Source of the DNA: WHSW01 sp036794585
GTDB taxonomy: Bacteria; Actinomycetota; Thermoleophilia; Solirubrobacterales; 70-9
Direction: 5' to 3'
Assembly: GCA_036794585.1 (NCBI GenBank)
Contig: DAIRGH010000110.1
Span: 1-9,199 of the forward strand
DNA length: 9,199 nt
Position numbers and translations under genes: made by a program. Below the pieces are notes generated by a model. The model did not search any database. It was not told where the DNA came from and saw only the letters and a program-made list of their open reading frames with translations. How positions within the stretch are numbered: the stretch's first letter is position 1; every line of letters begins with the position of its first letter. This document shows positions 1 to 7,337 of the stretch, in pieces.

Positions 1-52
1 CGAGCTCGCCCTGCGCGCGGCCGCCGACCGCGCGCGCGAGGGCGCCCGCTAG
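1..52 (+). CDS. C-terminal end of an upstream gene (partial, unidentified)
   Basis: Reading from base 2, sixteen codons end in TAG at 50-52 and give the tail ELALRAAADRAREGAR. Every one of these codons ends in G or C, like the real genes downstream, and the stop lies 15 bases before the enolase start. This fits the end of a co-directional gene. The tail is a charged, alanine-rich helix and is too short to identify. In many actinobacteria the nucleotide pyrophosphohydrolase gene mazG lies just upstream of eno, so MazG is one possibility, but nothing in these sixteen residues demonstrates it. Confidence 0.45.
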   Translation, partial: ELALRAAADRAREGAR

Positions 53-67
53 CCTCCCGGCGTCCGA

Positions 68-1369
68 ATGGGGGCGATCGAGCACATCCACGCACGCCAG
101 ATCCTCGACTCGCGGGGCAACCCGACGGTCGAGGTCGAGGTTCGGCTTGACTCCGGCGCGAGCGGTCTCGCCGCGGTGCCCTCCGGGGCGTCGACGGGAG
201 AGTTCGAGGCAACCGAGCTGCGCGACGGCGGTGACGCGTGGATGGGCAAGGGGGTGACCAAGGCGGTCGCCAACGTCAACGAGACGATCGCCAAGTCGCT
301 GGTGGGCGCCCGCGCCACCGATCAGGCGGCGCTCGACGAGACCCTGCGCGAGCTCGACGGCACTCCCAACAAGTCCCGCCTGGGCGCCAACGCGATCCTC
401 GGCGTCTCGCTGGCGACCGCCAAGGCCGCCGCCGCCGAGGCCGAGCTGCCGCTGTACCTCTACATCGCCGAGCTGTACGGCCTCTCGCGCGAGGAGGCGA
501 ACGTGTTGCCGGTGCCGATGATGAACGTGCTCAACGGAGGGGCCCACGCCGACAACGCGGTCGACTTTCAGGAGTTCATGGTCGTGCCCGGCGGCGCGGC
601 GACGTTCTCCGAGGCCATGCGCACCGGCGCCGAGGTCTTTCACTCGCTGAAGAAGATCCTGCTCGACCGCGGGCTGGCGACCGCGGTCGGCGACGAGGGC
701 GGCTTTGCCCCCGACCTCGATTCCAACGAGGCGGCGCTCGAGGCGGTGGTCGCCGGCGTCGAGGCGGCCGGATACGAGCCGGGCAAGGACGCGCACATAG
801 CACTCGACCCCGCCACCAGCGAGCTCTACCGCGAGTCCGACGGCGCCTACGTGCTCGAGCACGAGGGCCGCGCGCTGACGGCCGAGGAGCTCGCCGGCTA
901 CTGGGCGCAGATCGTCGAGAGCCACCCGGTGGTCTCGATCGAGGACGGCATGGCCGAGGACGACTGGGAGGGATGGAGGCTGCTCACCGAGCGGACGGGC
1001 GACCGCTGCCAGCTCGTCGGCGACGACCTGTTCGTCACCAACCCCGAGCGGCTGCGGCGCGGGATCGAGGAGGGGGTCGGCAACTCGATCCTGATCAAGG
1101 TGAACCAGATCGGCACGCTCACCGAGACGCTCGAGGCGATTTCGATTGCCCGCGAGGCCGGCTACACGGTGGTGATCTCGCACCGATCCGGCGAGACCGA
1201 GGACACGACGATCGCCGACCTCGCCGTCGGCACCGCCGCCGGGCAGATCAAGACCGGAGCGCCTTCGCGCTCGGACCGGGTCGCCAAGTACAACCGGCTG
1301 CTGCGAATCGAGGAGGAGCTGGGCGAGGCGGCGACGTACCCCGGGCTCTCCGCCTTCGCCGGCAGGTGA
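68..1369 (+). CDS. eno: Enolase (phosphopyruvate hydratase)
   Basis: Cytoplasmic glycolytic enzyme that interconverts 2-phosphoglycerate and phosphoenolpyruvate using Mg2+. The 433-residue product has the normal bacterial length and is collinear with E. coli enolase. The N-terminal domain carries ILDSRGNPTVEVEV and the PSGASTG mobile loop. The barrel domain carries PVPMMNVLNGG, VGDEGGFAP, SIEDG, LVGDDLFVTN, ILIKVNQIG and SHRSGETEDTTIADLAVG. The expected metal ligands are present at D247, E292 and about D319-D320, and the catalytic pair is E210 and K344, so it should be active. The ATG at 68 is chosen because it places the conserved IxARQILDSRGNPT block at the usual distance from the N-terminus. 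No Shine-Dalgarno sequence is visible before it. The gene begins 15 bases after the previous stop and is followed by an ftsB-like gene, an order typical of actinobacteria. Identification is essentially certain. Confidence 0.98.
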   Translation: MGAIEHIHARQILDSRGNPTVEVEVRLDSGASGLAAVPSGASTGEFEATELRDGGDAWMGKGVTKAVANVNETIAKSLVGARATDQAALDETLRELDGTPNKSRLGANAILGVSLATAKAAAAEAELPLYLYIAELYGLSREEANVLPVPMMNVLNGGAHADNAVDFQEFMVVPGGAATFSEAMRTGAEVFHSLKKILLDRGLATAVGDEGGFAPDLDSNEAALEAVVAGVEAAGYEPGKDAHIALDPATSELYRESDGAYVLEHEGRALTAEELAGYWAQIVESHPVVSIEDGMAEDDWEGWRLLTERTGDRCQLVGDDLFVTNPERLRRGIEEGVGNSILIKVNQIGTLTETLEAISIAREAGYTVVISHRSGETEDTTIADLAVGTAAGQIKTGAPSRSDRVAKYNRLLRIEEELGEAATYPGLSAFAGR

Positions 1370-1381
1370 CCTGCGGCGGGA

Positions 1382-1406
1382 GGTTCGCGCCGCCCGGCGC
1401 CGAACC
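1382..1406 (+). promoter_or_regulatory. GC-rich hairpin in the eno-ftsB gap
   Basis: GGTTCGCGCC at 1382-1391 can pair with GGCG at 1396-1399 plus CGAACC at 1401-1406. This gives a ten-pair stem with one bulged C (1400) and a four-base loop. It fills much of the 45-base gap between the eno stop and the ATG at 1415, ending eight bases before that start. No T-run follows, so it is a poor intrinsic terminator. It could act as an RNA-processing or stability element, or dampen ftsB translation. Hairpins of this size can also arise by chance in DNA this GC-rich, so a function is only inferred. Confidence 0.35.
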
Positions 1407-1414
1407 CATACGCG

Positions 1415-1768
1415 ATGACCACGCGTGCCCAGAGCGCCGGCTACCGGCTGCGTCCCGCGCCGCGCTCGCGCTCCCGCGGACGGGCGGCGAGCCGGATCCA
1501 CTGGGACAAGGTCGGCAGGGTGGCGCTGGTGATCGTCCTCTTCCTGGTGCTCGCCTCATACGTCGGCCCGGCGCTCAACTTCTTCGACGCGTGGCGCGAC
1601 TCGCGCTCCGAGCACGCCTCGCTTGCCGAGCTGCGCGAGGTCAACGCCAAGCTCAAGCAGCGGATCGCGACGCTCGACGGCTCCGACGCCTCCGAGCGCG
1701 CGGCGCGCAAGCAGGGCTTTGTCGTGGCCGGCGAGGCTCCGTACACCATCGACGGGCTCGGCCGCTGA
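1415..1768 (+). CDS. FtsB/DivIC-like septum formation protein
   Basis: A 117-residue bitopic membrane protein of the septum formation initiator family. In this family a short cytoplasmic tail, one membrane helix and an extracytoplasmic coiled coil assemble with FtsL and FtsQ/DivIB at the division site. Here residues 1-32 form an arginine-rich cytoplasmic tail. Residues about 34-54 are the membrane segment (VALVIVLFLVLASYVGPAL). Residues about 58-88 have coiled-coil character (LAELREVNAKLKQRIATL). The C-terminus shows the family signature ARKQGFVVAGEAPYTI at about 97-112. Its position directly after eno matches the divIC/ftsB location in other actinobacteria. ATG 1415 has no Shine-Dalgarno sequence and follows the hairpin in the eno-ftsB gap. 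Family assignment is confident, but whether to call it FtsB or DivIC is a matter of naming, so no symbol is given. Confidence 0.9.
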   Translation: MTTRAQSAGYRLRPAPRSRSRGRAASRIHWDKVGRVALVIVLFLVLASYVGPALNFFDAWRDSRSEHASLAELREVNAKLKQRIATLDGSDASERAARKQGFVVAGEAPYTIDGLGR

Positions 1769-1781
1769 TCGAGTCCGGGCG

Positions 1782-3983
1782 ATGAGCCCGGCCTTCGAGA
1801 TCGCGCCGGTATCCGAGCGGACGCTGTCGGCGGGCGCGTACCTGCTCGGGGTGCTGGAGTTGGCGCTGATCGTCGGGGCGGTCGCGTACTTCGCTTGGCG
1901 CCTGCGGGCCCGGCTGCTGCCCGGGTGGATTGGAGCGCCCGCCAGGCTTGTTGAGGCAGTAACGGGGATCGCGGCGTTGATCCTGCTCGCGGAGGTGTTC
2001 GGGACGTTCGGGGCATTTGGCGATCTCTCGATGCTCGCCGGCTCGCTCGCCCTCGCTGCCGCGGCCCACCTCTGGCTGCGGGTGCCGCCGGGAGAGCGCG
2101 ATGTCGGCCCGCCCGCGCCCCCCGCGTCCCGGCTGGCCATCTGGCTCGCCGCCGGGGCCTGCGCCGCGGTCGCCGCGGCCTGGATGGTGCCGACCCTCGC
2201 CAGCCTCGCCGGCGGCATGGATCGCGCCGACTCGCTCTGGTACCACATGCCCCAGGCCGCCCGGTTCGCCGAGGGAGGCGACCTGGCCCGGATCGACTAC
2301 TTCGACCCGATCTTCTTCGCTTCCTACTACCCGGCCAACTCCGAGGTCCTGCACGCGATCCCGCTGCTCGCCTTCGGCCGCGACATCCTCTCGCCGCTGC
2401 TCAACCTCGGCTTCCTCGCCCTCGGACTGCTCGCCGCCTACTGCATCGGCCGCCCCTACGGCGTCGGCCCGCAGAGCCTGATCGGCGGCGCGATCGCCCT
2501 CGGCGCCCAGAACCTGGTCGAGTTCCAGGCGGGCGAGGCGTTGAACGACGTAACGGGGGTGGCGTTCGTGTTGGCGGCGGTGGCGATCCTCGTCAATGGC
2601 GGGGTTATGGGTCCATACGACCCAAAACCCCGCGCTCTCTGGCCGATCGCGGTCGCGGGCCTCGCCGCCGGCCTCGCGGCCGGGAGCAAGCTCAGCTTCC
2701 TCGCCCCCGTACTTGCCCTCTCCGTCGGCCTCGCGGTCATCGCCAAGGGCGCCCGCCTGAAGACGTTCGCCTGGTTCGCCGTCCCGGCCTTCATCGCCGG
2801 CGGCTTCTGGTACCTCCGCAACCTCTTCGCCGTCGGCAACCCCATCCCATACACGTCCTTCGGACCCCTCGGCCTGCCTACCCCCGACCGCGACTTCGAG
2901 CTGCGGCCCGGCAACTCGGTCTTTCACTACATCACCGACACCGAGGTCTGGTCGGACTGGCTCTTCCCCGGCCTGCACGACTCGTTCGGGCTGCTGTGGC
3001 CGCTGGTGATCGCCGCCTTCGTCGGCGCGGGCGCGTACGCGCTCTGGCGAGGCGGCGACCCGATCGTCCGCGTGCTCGGCGCGGTGGTCCTGTTCACGAG
3101 CGTCGCCTACATCTTCACCCCTCTGACCGCGGCCGGCGAGGAGGGGGAACCGATCGCCTTCGTATGGAACGTCCGCTACCTGGCGCCCGCGGCCGCGATC
3201 GGGCTCGCGCTGCTGCCCTGCCTGCCAATCGCCCGCGCAACCGAGCGCGCCCGGCAATTCACGCTCGCCGGCCTGGCGGTCCTCTTCATCGCCACGATCG
3301 TCGACCTCGTCCAGTGGCAGCAGGGCCATGTCAAGGGCGCCGTGGCGGCGGGTGTGGGCGTGATCGCGGCGTTCGCAGCAATTCGCCTGCTCGCCGACCG
3401 CGGCGTCCTCGGACGTGCTTCCCCACCTGCCTGGGCAGCGGCGACGGCCGCCATCGCCGCGGCGGTGCTCGCCGCCGGCTGGTGGGAGCAGAACCACTAC
3501 CTCGAGCGCCGCTACGAGAACCTCAGCCCGTCGCTGAAGCTCGCCGAAGCAGTCCGCTGGGCGCGCGACCTTCGCGATGCCGAGGTCGCCGTCGCCGGGG
3601 TGCGCGGCGTCTTCAACCAGTATCCGTTCTACGGCACCGACCTCTCCAACGAGGTGCAATGGCTGGGCAAGGAGGGAGCCGACGGCGCCTACGAGCGGAT
3701 CCCGACCTGTGCGGAGTGGCGCCAAGCGCTTGCCGACGGCGGCTACACCCACGTCGTCACCACCTATGACCCGTTCCGGCCGGGCGAGCTGACCGACACC
3801 AAGGAGGGCCTCTGGACCCGCGACGATCCGGCCGCCAAGACGCTCGTCCGCGACGGGCCGGTCGCCGTCTACGAGCTCGACGGCGCCCCCGACCCCGCCG
3901 GCTGCGACGGCCTGCCCGACCTGACCCCGGCCGAGCTCAACGGCGACTCGGTCAACATCGATCCCTCCGCCAACCAGCCCTAG
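1782..3983 (+). CDS. Polytopic GT-C-type glycosyltransferase-like membrane protein with exported C-terminal domain
   Basis: A 733-residue integral membrane protein with about 15 hydrophobic segments between residues 17 and 567, then a soluble tail to 733. The pattern matches GT-C glycosyltransferases, which use polyprenyl-phosphate sugars on the outer membrane face. After the fourth hydrophobic segment there is a loop with acidic residues D147 and D150 in MDRADSLWYHMPQAARF, then FDP at 174-176 and YYPANSEVLHA from 182. These resemble the donor/acceptor loop of ArnT/PMT-like proteins. The motif GLAAGLAAGSKLSF around K303 is also common in such proteins. The tail has exactly two cysteines, C643 and C708, a possible disulfide in an exported domain. 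ATG 1782 is chosen over an in-frame TTG at 1623, which would lie deep inside ftsB. The gene starts 13 bases after the ftsB stop and ends 4 bases before the next gene. Residues 273-284 are encoded by a palindrome. Sugar and acceptor are unknown. Confidence 0.8.
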   Translation: MSPAFEIAPVSERTLSAGAYLLGVLELALIVGAVAYFAWRLRARLLPGWIGAPARLVEAVTGIAALILLAEVFGTFGAFGDLSMLAGSLALAAAAHLWLRVPPGERDVGPPAPPASRLAIWLAAGACAAVAAAWMVPTLASLAGGMDRADSLWYHMPQAARFAEGGDLARIDYFDPIFFASYYPANSEVLHAIPLLAFGRDILSPLLNLGFLALGLLAAYCIGRPYGVGPQSLIGGAIALGAQNLVEFQAGEALNDVTGVAFVLAAVAILVNGGVMGPYDPKPRALWPIAVAGLAAGLAAGSKLSFLAPVLALSVGLAVIAKGARLKTFAWFAVPAFIAGGFWYLRNLFAVGNPIPYTSFGPLGLPTPDRDFELRPGNSVFHYITDTEVWSDWLFPGLHDSFGLLWPLVIAAFVGAGAYALWRGGDPIVRVLGAVVLFTSVAYIFTPLTAAGEEGEPIAFVWNVRYLAPAAAIGLALLPCLPIARATERARQFTLAGLAVLFIATIVDLVQWQQGHVKGAVAAGVGVIAAFAAIRLLADRGVLGRASPPAWAAATAAIAAAVLAAGWWEQNHYLERRYENLSPSLKLAEAVRWARDLRDAEVAVAGVRGVFNQYPFYGTDLSNEVQWLGKEGADGAYERIPTCAEWRQALADGGYTHVVTTYDPFRPGELTDTKEGLWTRDDPAAKTLVRDGPVAVYELDGAPDPAGCDGLPDLTPAELNGDSVNIDPSANQP
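2599..2633 (+). repeat. In-frame palindrome within the first GT-C gene
   Basis: GCGGGGTTATGGGTC (2599-2613) and GACCCAAAACCCCGC (2619-2633) form an inverted repeat with 14 of 15 pairs and one A-A mismatch (2607/2625), around the loop CATAC. It encodes roughly GGVMGPYDPKPR, a hydrophilic loop between two membrane segments. The codons here (AAT, GTT, GGT, CCA, CCA, AAA, GCT) are A/T-ending, unlike most of the gene. It may be an inserted palindromic element that the loop tolerates, or a structured mRNA site. Whether other copies exist cannot be seen from this window. Confidence 0.7.
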
Positions 3984-3987
3984 GCCC

Positions 3988-6315
3988 GTGCTCTCGATCT
4001 ACCTCTGCACCGCCCTGATCCTGGTCGCCTCGCTGCTGATCGGCCGCGCGCTCCTGCTGCTCCTGCACTGGCCCGGCGAGGCGTGGCTGTCGGGAGCCAC
4101 CGGGTTCGCCGCGCTGGTCGTGCTGGCGCCGTTCGCCGTCCGCCTGCCCGGCCGGGCGACGACCGCGGCGGTGCTGGTCGCGGTGCTGACGATCGCCGCG
4201 GCGATCTACGTCGTCCGCGCCCGCGCCTGGCCTGACTGGTCGGTCGGGGGAGCGGTGGTCGCATTGACGATCCTGCTGGCGACGATCCCGTTCGTCCTCA
4301 ACGACCGCGTCGGAGTGCTCGGCGAGGGCATCTACACCAACGACCACGCCGCCCAGCTCTACTGGGCCGACTGGCTTCAGCACGGCTTCGGCCCCGAGCC
4401 GAGCGCGGTCCGCTTCGGCTATCCGATCGGCCCGCAGGCCGTTGCCGTGATCGCCGCCGAGGCGACGGGCACCTCGCTCGTCGACGCCTTCAACGGCCTG
4501 CTGCTCGCGATCCCCGCGCTCACCGGCCTCGCCGCCCTGGGCGCGCTGACGACGATGCCGCCCCTGCGCCGGATCGCGATCGCCACCGTCGCCGCGCTGC
4601 CGTACCTCGCCGCCTCGTTTCTGGCCCAGAGCGCCTTCAAGGAGACGGCGATGGCCATGTTCGTGCTCGCCTTCGCGATCGCGCTGGCCAGCCGTGAGCG
4701 AATCGGCTGGCGCGGCGTCGCCGGCGTGGGTCTGATCCTCGCGGCGGCGAGCGTGTTCACGTTCAGCATCCCGGGCCTCGCCTGGTTCGCGGTCGCGTTG
4801 CCGCTGTGGCTTGTGCTCGAGACGGTCGCCGGGCGCTCGCCGGTGGATTGGGGAGCGCTGCGCGAGGGCCTCGCCGCGCGCCGCGTCGCTGTCGCCGTGG
4901 CGATGGTGGCGCTGGTCGGGATCGTGGCGGTGACGGTCGGGCCGGCGATCGACTTCGTCGACAAGATCGGCGAGGTGGGGGAGTCGCCTGGGCGCCTGAG
5001 CTCTCCGGTCTTCCCCGGCGAGGCCTTCGGGATCTGGCCGGCTGGCGACTTCCGCCTCGTCCGCGGCGACGTCTCGGGGTCGCTGATCGCTGCGGGGGTC
5101 GGCGCGATCGCCGCCGCCTACGGCGCCCTCGTGTTGCTTCGGCGGCACGAGCTTGCCCTGCTGGCGACCCTGGTCGCGGGCGGGATCGTCTACGTGGGCG
5201 CCCGCCTGTTCGCCGAGATCCACGTTGAGGCGAAGGCGCTGGCCGTGATCGCCCCGCTGGTCCTGCTGGTCGCGCTGCGAGCGCTGCTGGAGCCGGACGG
5301 GCGCGATCCGGCGACCTACGCGCGCTACGGCTTCGGCGCCATCGTCCTGGTCGCTGCCGCGGGCTCGACCCTGCTCGCGCTGCGCGCTGCGCCGGTCGGC
5401 TACGACGACCGCCAGGCCGGCCTCGAGGCGCTCGCCGAGCGCGTCGACGGCGAGTCGGTCGCCTTTCTCGGCGTCGATCGCTTCGCCGGCTACTACCTGC
5501 GGGGCACGCTCGCCCGTGCTCCGGCCGGCTACGTGCCCGAGGAGATCGCCGCGCGGCCGGAGAAGACCTGGCAGCAGGGACAGGCCGCCGACTTCGACAC
5601 GCTCGAGGCGGGCAAGCTCGACAAGTTCCGCTACGCGATCACCACGACGGCCGCCTACGCCTCGACGCCGCCGTCCAACTTCGACCCGGTGGTGCGGGCG
5701 GGCGACTACGTGCTCTGGCGCCGCCAGGGCGAAACCCCGCGCAGCCGTGTGGTCCCGGGAGAGAACGGTCAGATCGGGGAGCTGCTCGGCTGCTCCGAGC
5801 TCGGCGACCGCGACGGCAGCGCCACCGTCCTCACGAGTGGAGAGCTCGTCCCCTACACCGAGTGGAAGCTGCCGCCTCTGGTCGACGACGCCGCGGGCGG
5901 GCAGGAGCGTGCCTTCGCGGCCCCCGGGGAGGCGCGAGTGGAGATCTCGGTCGGCCTGTCGGGCGTGTACGCGCTCTCGCTTCAGTACCACTCGCAGGTG
6001 CCACTCGAGGTGGTGGTTGACGGCGAGACCGTCGCCGAGCTGCCGCCGTCACTCGATGGCATGTACCTCGACGGAGCCGGGCGCGGTGCCTTCTGGCCCG
6101 CAGGCGAGGTCGAGCACGCCGACCCGGGGGACATCGAGGTGAAGGTGCGGGCGGCCGAGCCAAGCGGGCTCGCGGACGCGGTCGGCGCCGAACGCCGGGT
6201 CTGGCTCGGCGCCGTGGCTGCGATCCGGCGGGACCCCGCGCAGACCGTGCCGCTCGACCGCGCCTGCGGCCTCTACGTCGACCACTTCAAGCTCGAGCGC
6301 GGGGGCCGGCGATGA
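3988..6315 (+). CDS. Second polytopic GT-C-like membrane protein with large exported beta-rich C-terminal domain
   Basis: A 775-residue protein whose first ~467 residues hold many hydrophobic segments. The last is at about 447-467 (YGFGAIVLVAAAGSTLLALRA), followed by about 300 soluble residues. A polar loop near D119-H120 (YTNDHAAQLYWADWLQHG) followed by RFGYPIGPQAV from 142 resembles the first external loop of GT-C enzymes. An acidic K218-E219 and the charged HVEAK at 412-416 are further polar sites in the membrane region. Near the C-terminus, the alternating pattern VEISVGLSGVYALSLQY followed by LEVVVDGETVAEL looks like a beta-sandwich, perhaps carbohydrate-binding. This domain has exactly two cysteines, C602 and C760, a plausible disulfide. 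The start is GTG at 3988, four bases after the previous stop. The stop overlaps the next ATG (ATGA, 6312-6315). It is not close enough to the preceding gene to call a recent duplicate. Membrane topology is clear, but enzymatic activity is inferred. Confidence 0.75.
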   Translation: MLSIYLCTALILVASLLIGRALLLLLHWPGEAWLSGATGFAALVVLAPFAVRLPGRATTAAVLVAVLTIAAAIYVVRARAWPDWSVGGAVVALTILLATIPFVLNDRVGVLGEGIYTNDHAAQLYWADWLQHGFGPEPSAVRFGYPIGPQAVAVIAAEATGTSLVDAFNGLLLAIPALTGLAALGALTTMPPLRRIAIATVAALPYLAASFLAQSAFKETAMAMFVLAFAIALASRERIGWRGVAGVGLILAAASVFTFSIPGLAWFAVALPLWLVLETVAGRSPVDWGALREGLAARRVAVAVAMVALVGIVAVTVGPAIDFVDKIGEVGESPGRLSSPVFPGEAFGIWPAGDFRLVRGDVSGSLIAAGVGAIAAAYGALVLLRRHELALLATLVAGGIVYVGARLFAEIHVEAKALAVIAPLVLLVALRALLEPDGRDPATYARYGFGAIVLVAAAGSTLLALRAAPVGYDDRQAGLEALAERVDGESVAFLGVDRFAGYYLRGTLARAPAGYVPEEIAARPEKTWQQGQAADFDTLEAGKLDKFRYAITTTAAYASTPPSNFDPVVRAGDYVLWRRQGETPRSRVVPGENGQIGELLGCSELGDRDGSATVLTSGELVPYTEWKLPPLVDDAAGGQERAFAAPGEARVEISVGLSGVYALSLQYHSQVPLEVVVDGETVAELPPSLDGMYLDGAGRGAFWPAGEVEHADPGDIEVKVRAAEPSGLADAVGAERRVWLGAVAAIRRDPAQTVPLDRACGLYVDHFKLERGGRR

Positions 6316-7331
6316 GCCCCACCCACGGGACGCCGGAGGAGATCGGCGCGCCGGTGCTCGGCGGCGAGCAGGTGCCGCGCGCCGACGACGTCGCCCCGGT
6401 CACGTTCGTGGGGGGCACGGGCCGCAGCGGCACCCACGTGCTCGGCCAGCTCCTGTCGCGCAACAAGCGCCTGGCGCTGATCCCGCTCGAGGCCCGCTTC
6501 CACACCGACCCCGACGGATTCCCCGGCCTGCTCGCGGGCGAGGTGACGCTTGAGCAGTTCATGAAGCGGCTGCGCGGCTTCTGGTGGCGCGGCTTTCAGA
6601 CCAACCGCCTGCGCGGGCGGATGCGCGGGCTGCACCGGCTCGTCGACCAGGATCGCTTCGACGCGGCGGCGGCGCGCTTCGAGCGCGAGTTCGAAGCCGA
6701 CCGCGTGGGCGCCTGCCGCCACCTCTTCTTCGACCTGCTCGGGTCCCGGGCCGACGAGGAGCCCGAGGCGCGCGGGATTGTCGAGCAGAGCACCGATACG
6801 GTCGCGCAGGCGCCGACCCTGATCCGGATCTTTCCCGACGCCCGCTTCATCCACGTCGTCCGCGACGGCCGCGACGCCTCGGCCTCGCGGGTCGCGCAGA
6901 CCCGCGGCCTCGTCGCGCCGCGGACCCGCGTCGGAGGGATCTCGTGGTGGCTGGAGCGGATCGAGGCGATCGAGCGCGGGGCCGGCGCGATCCCGCCCGA
7001 GCGGCTCTTGACCGTGAGCCTCGACGAGCTGCTCCTGCTGCGCCGAACGCGGGTCGCCCTGCGACCGCTGTTCCGGTTCGCCGGCGTGCACGTCGCGAAG
7101 GCTCCGCGGCGCTACTTCCGCAACCGCATGTCGCCCGAGGAGGCCAACGTCGAGCGCTGGCGGCGCGGGCTCAGCGTGCGCCAGGTCGCGCGGATCGAGA
7201 AGCTCTACGCCGAGGCGCTCGAGAAGCTCGAGGCCGGCGGCGCCCGCTCTGCGCCGCTGCTGCGCCGCACCTACGAGCGGGCGCGCGACCCCGAGTTGCC
7301 GCCGCTCGTCTACGTCTACGATCGAGGCTAG
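6312..7331 (+). CDS. PAPS-dependent sulfotransferase, first tandem copy
   Basis: A 339-residue cytoplasmic enzyme predicted to move sulfate from PAPS to a hydroxyl on a sugar or lipid. The 5'-phosphosulfate loop is FVGGTGRSGTH at residues 32-42, and the 3'-phosphate motif is FIHVVRDGRDASASR at 179-193, with R184 and S192 as likely phosphate contacts. E60 in IPLEARFH is a candidate catalytic base, by analogy with the glutamate proposed for mycobacterial Stf0. Other landmarks are LRGFWWRGF near 90 and a C-terminal RWRRGLSVRQVARIEKLY helix. It has about 22 extra N-terminal residues compared with its neighbour. ATG 6312 overlaps the preceding stop by four bases, which points to translational coupling. 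The second sulfotransferase follows after six bases. The fold and donor are well supported, but the acceptor is unknown. Its context among glycosyltransferases suggests a glycan or glycolipid. Confidence 0.9.
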   Translation: MSPTHGTPEEIGAPVLGGEQVPRADDVAPVTFVGGTGRSGTHVLGQLLSRNKRLALIPLEARFHTDPDGFPGLLAGEVTLEQFMKRLRGFWWRGFQTNRLRGRMRGLHRLVDQDRFDAAAARFEREFEADRVGACRHLFFDLLGSRADEEPEARGIVEQSTDTVAQAPTLIRIFPDARFIHVVRDGRDASASRVAQTRGLVAPRTRVGGISWWLERIEAIERGAGAIPPERLLTVSLDELLLLRRTRVALRPLFRFAGVHVAKAPRRYFRNRMSPEEANVERWRRGLSVRQVARIEKLYAEALEKLEAGGARSAPLLRRTYERARDPELPPLVYVYDRG

Positions 7332-7337
7332 ACCCAG

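Noticed and set aside
1370..1414. Rho-independent terminator after enolase
   Set aside because: A hairpin is present but no T-rich tract follows it, and the next gene starts eight bases later on the same strand.
1623..1781. Upstream TTG start extending the first GT-C protein by 53 residues
   Set aside because: The extension lies inside the ftsB-like coding region, is a Ser/Arg/Ala-rich string typical of an out-of-frame read, and the ATG at 1782 directly follows the ftsB stop.
238..1785. Long + strand open frame overlapping enolase and the ftsB-like gene
   Set aside because: Its product is an arginine/glycine-rich string with no family features, and it overlaps two confidently identified genes. 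Long empty frames are expected in DNA this GC-rich.
1653..3752. Long antisense open frame opposite the first GT-C gene
   Set aside because: The product is a charged, low-complexity string with no hydrophobic core or motif, while the + strand encodes a coherent membrane protein with in-register motifs.
3952..5991. Long antisense open frame opposite the second GT-C gene
   Set aside because: It is dominated by Arg, Asp, Gln and Gly with no recognisable domain. It is a by-product of near-saturated G/C third positions on the coding strand.
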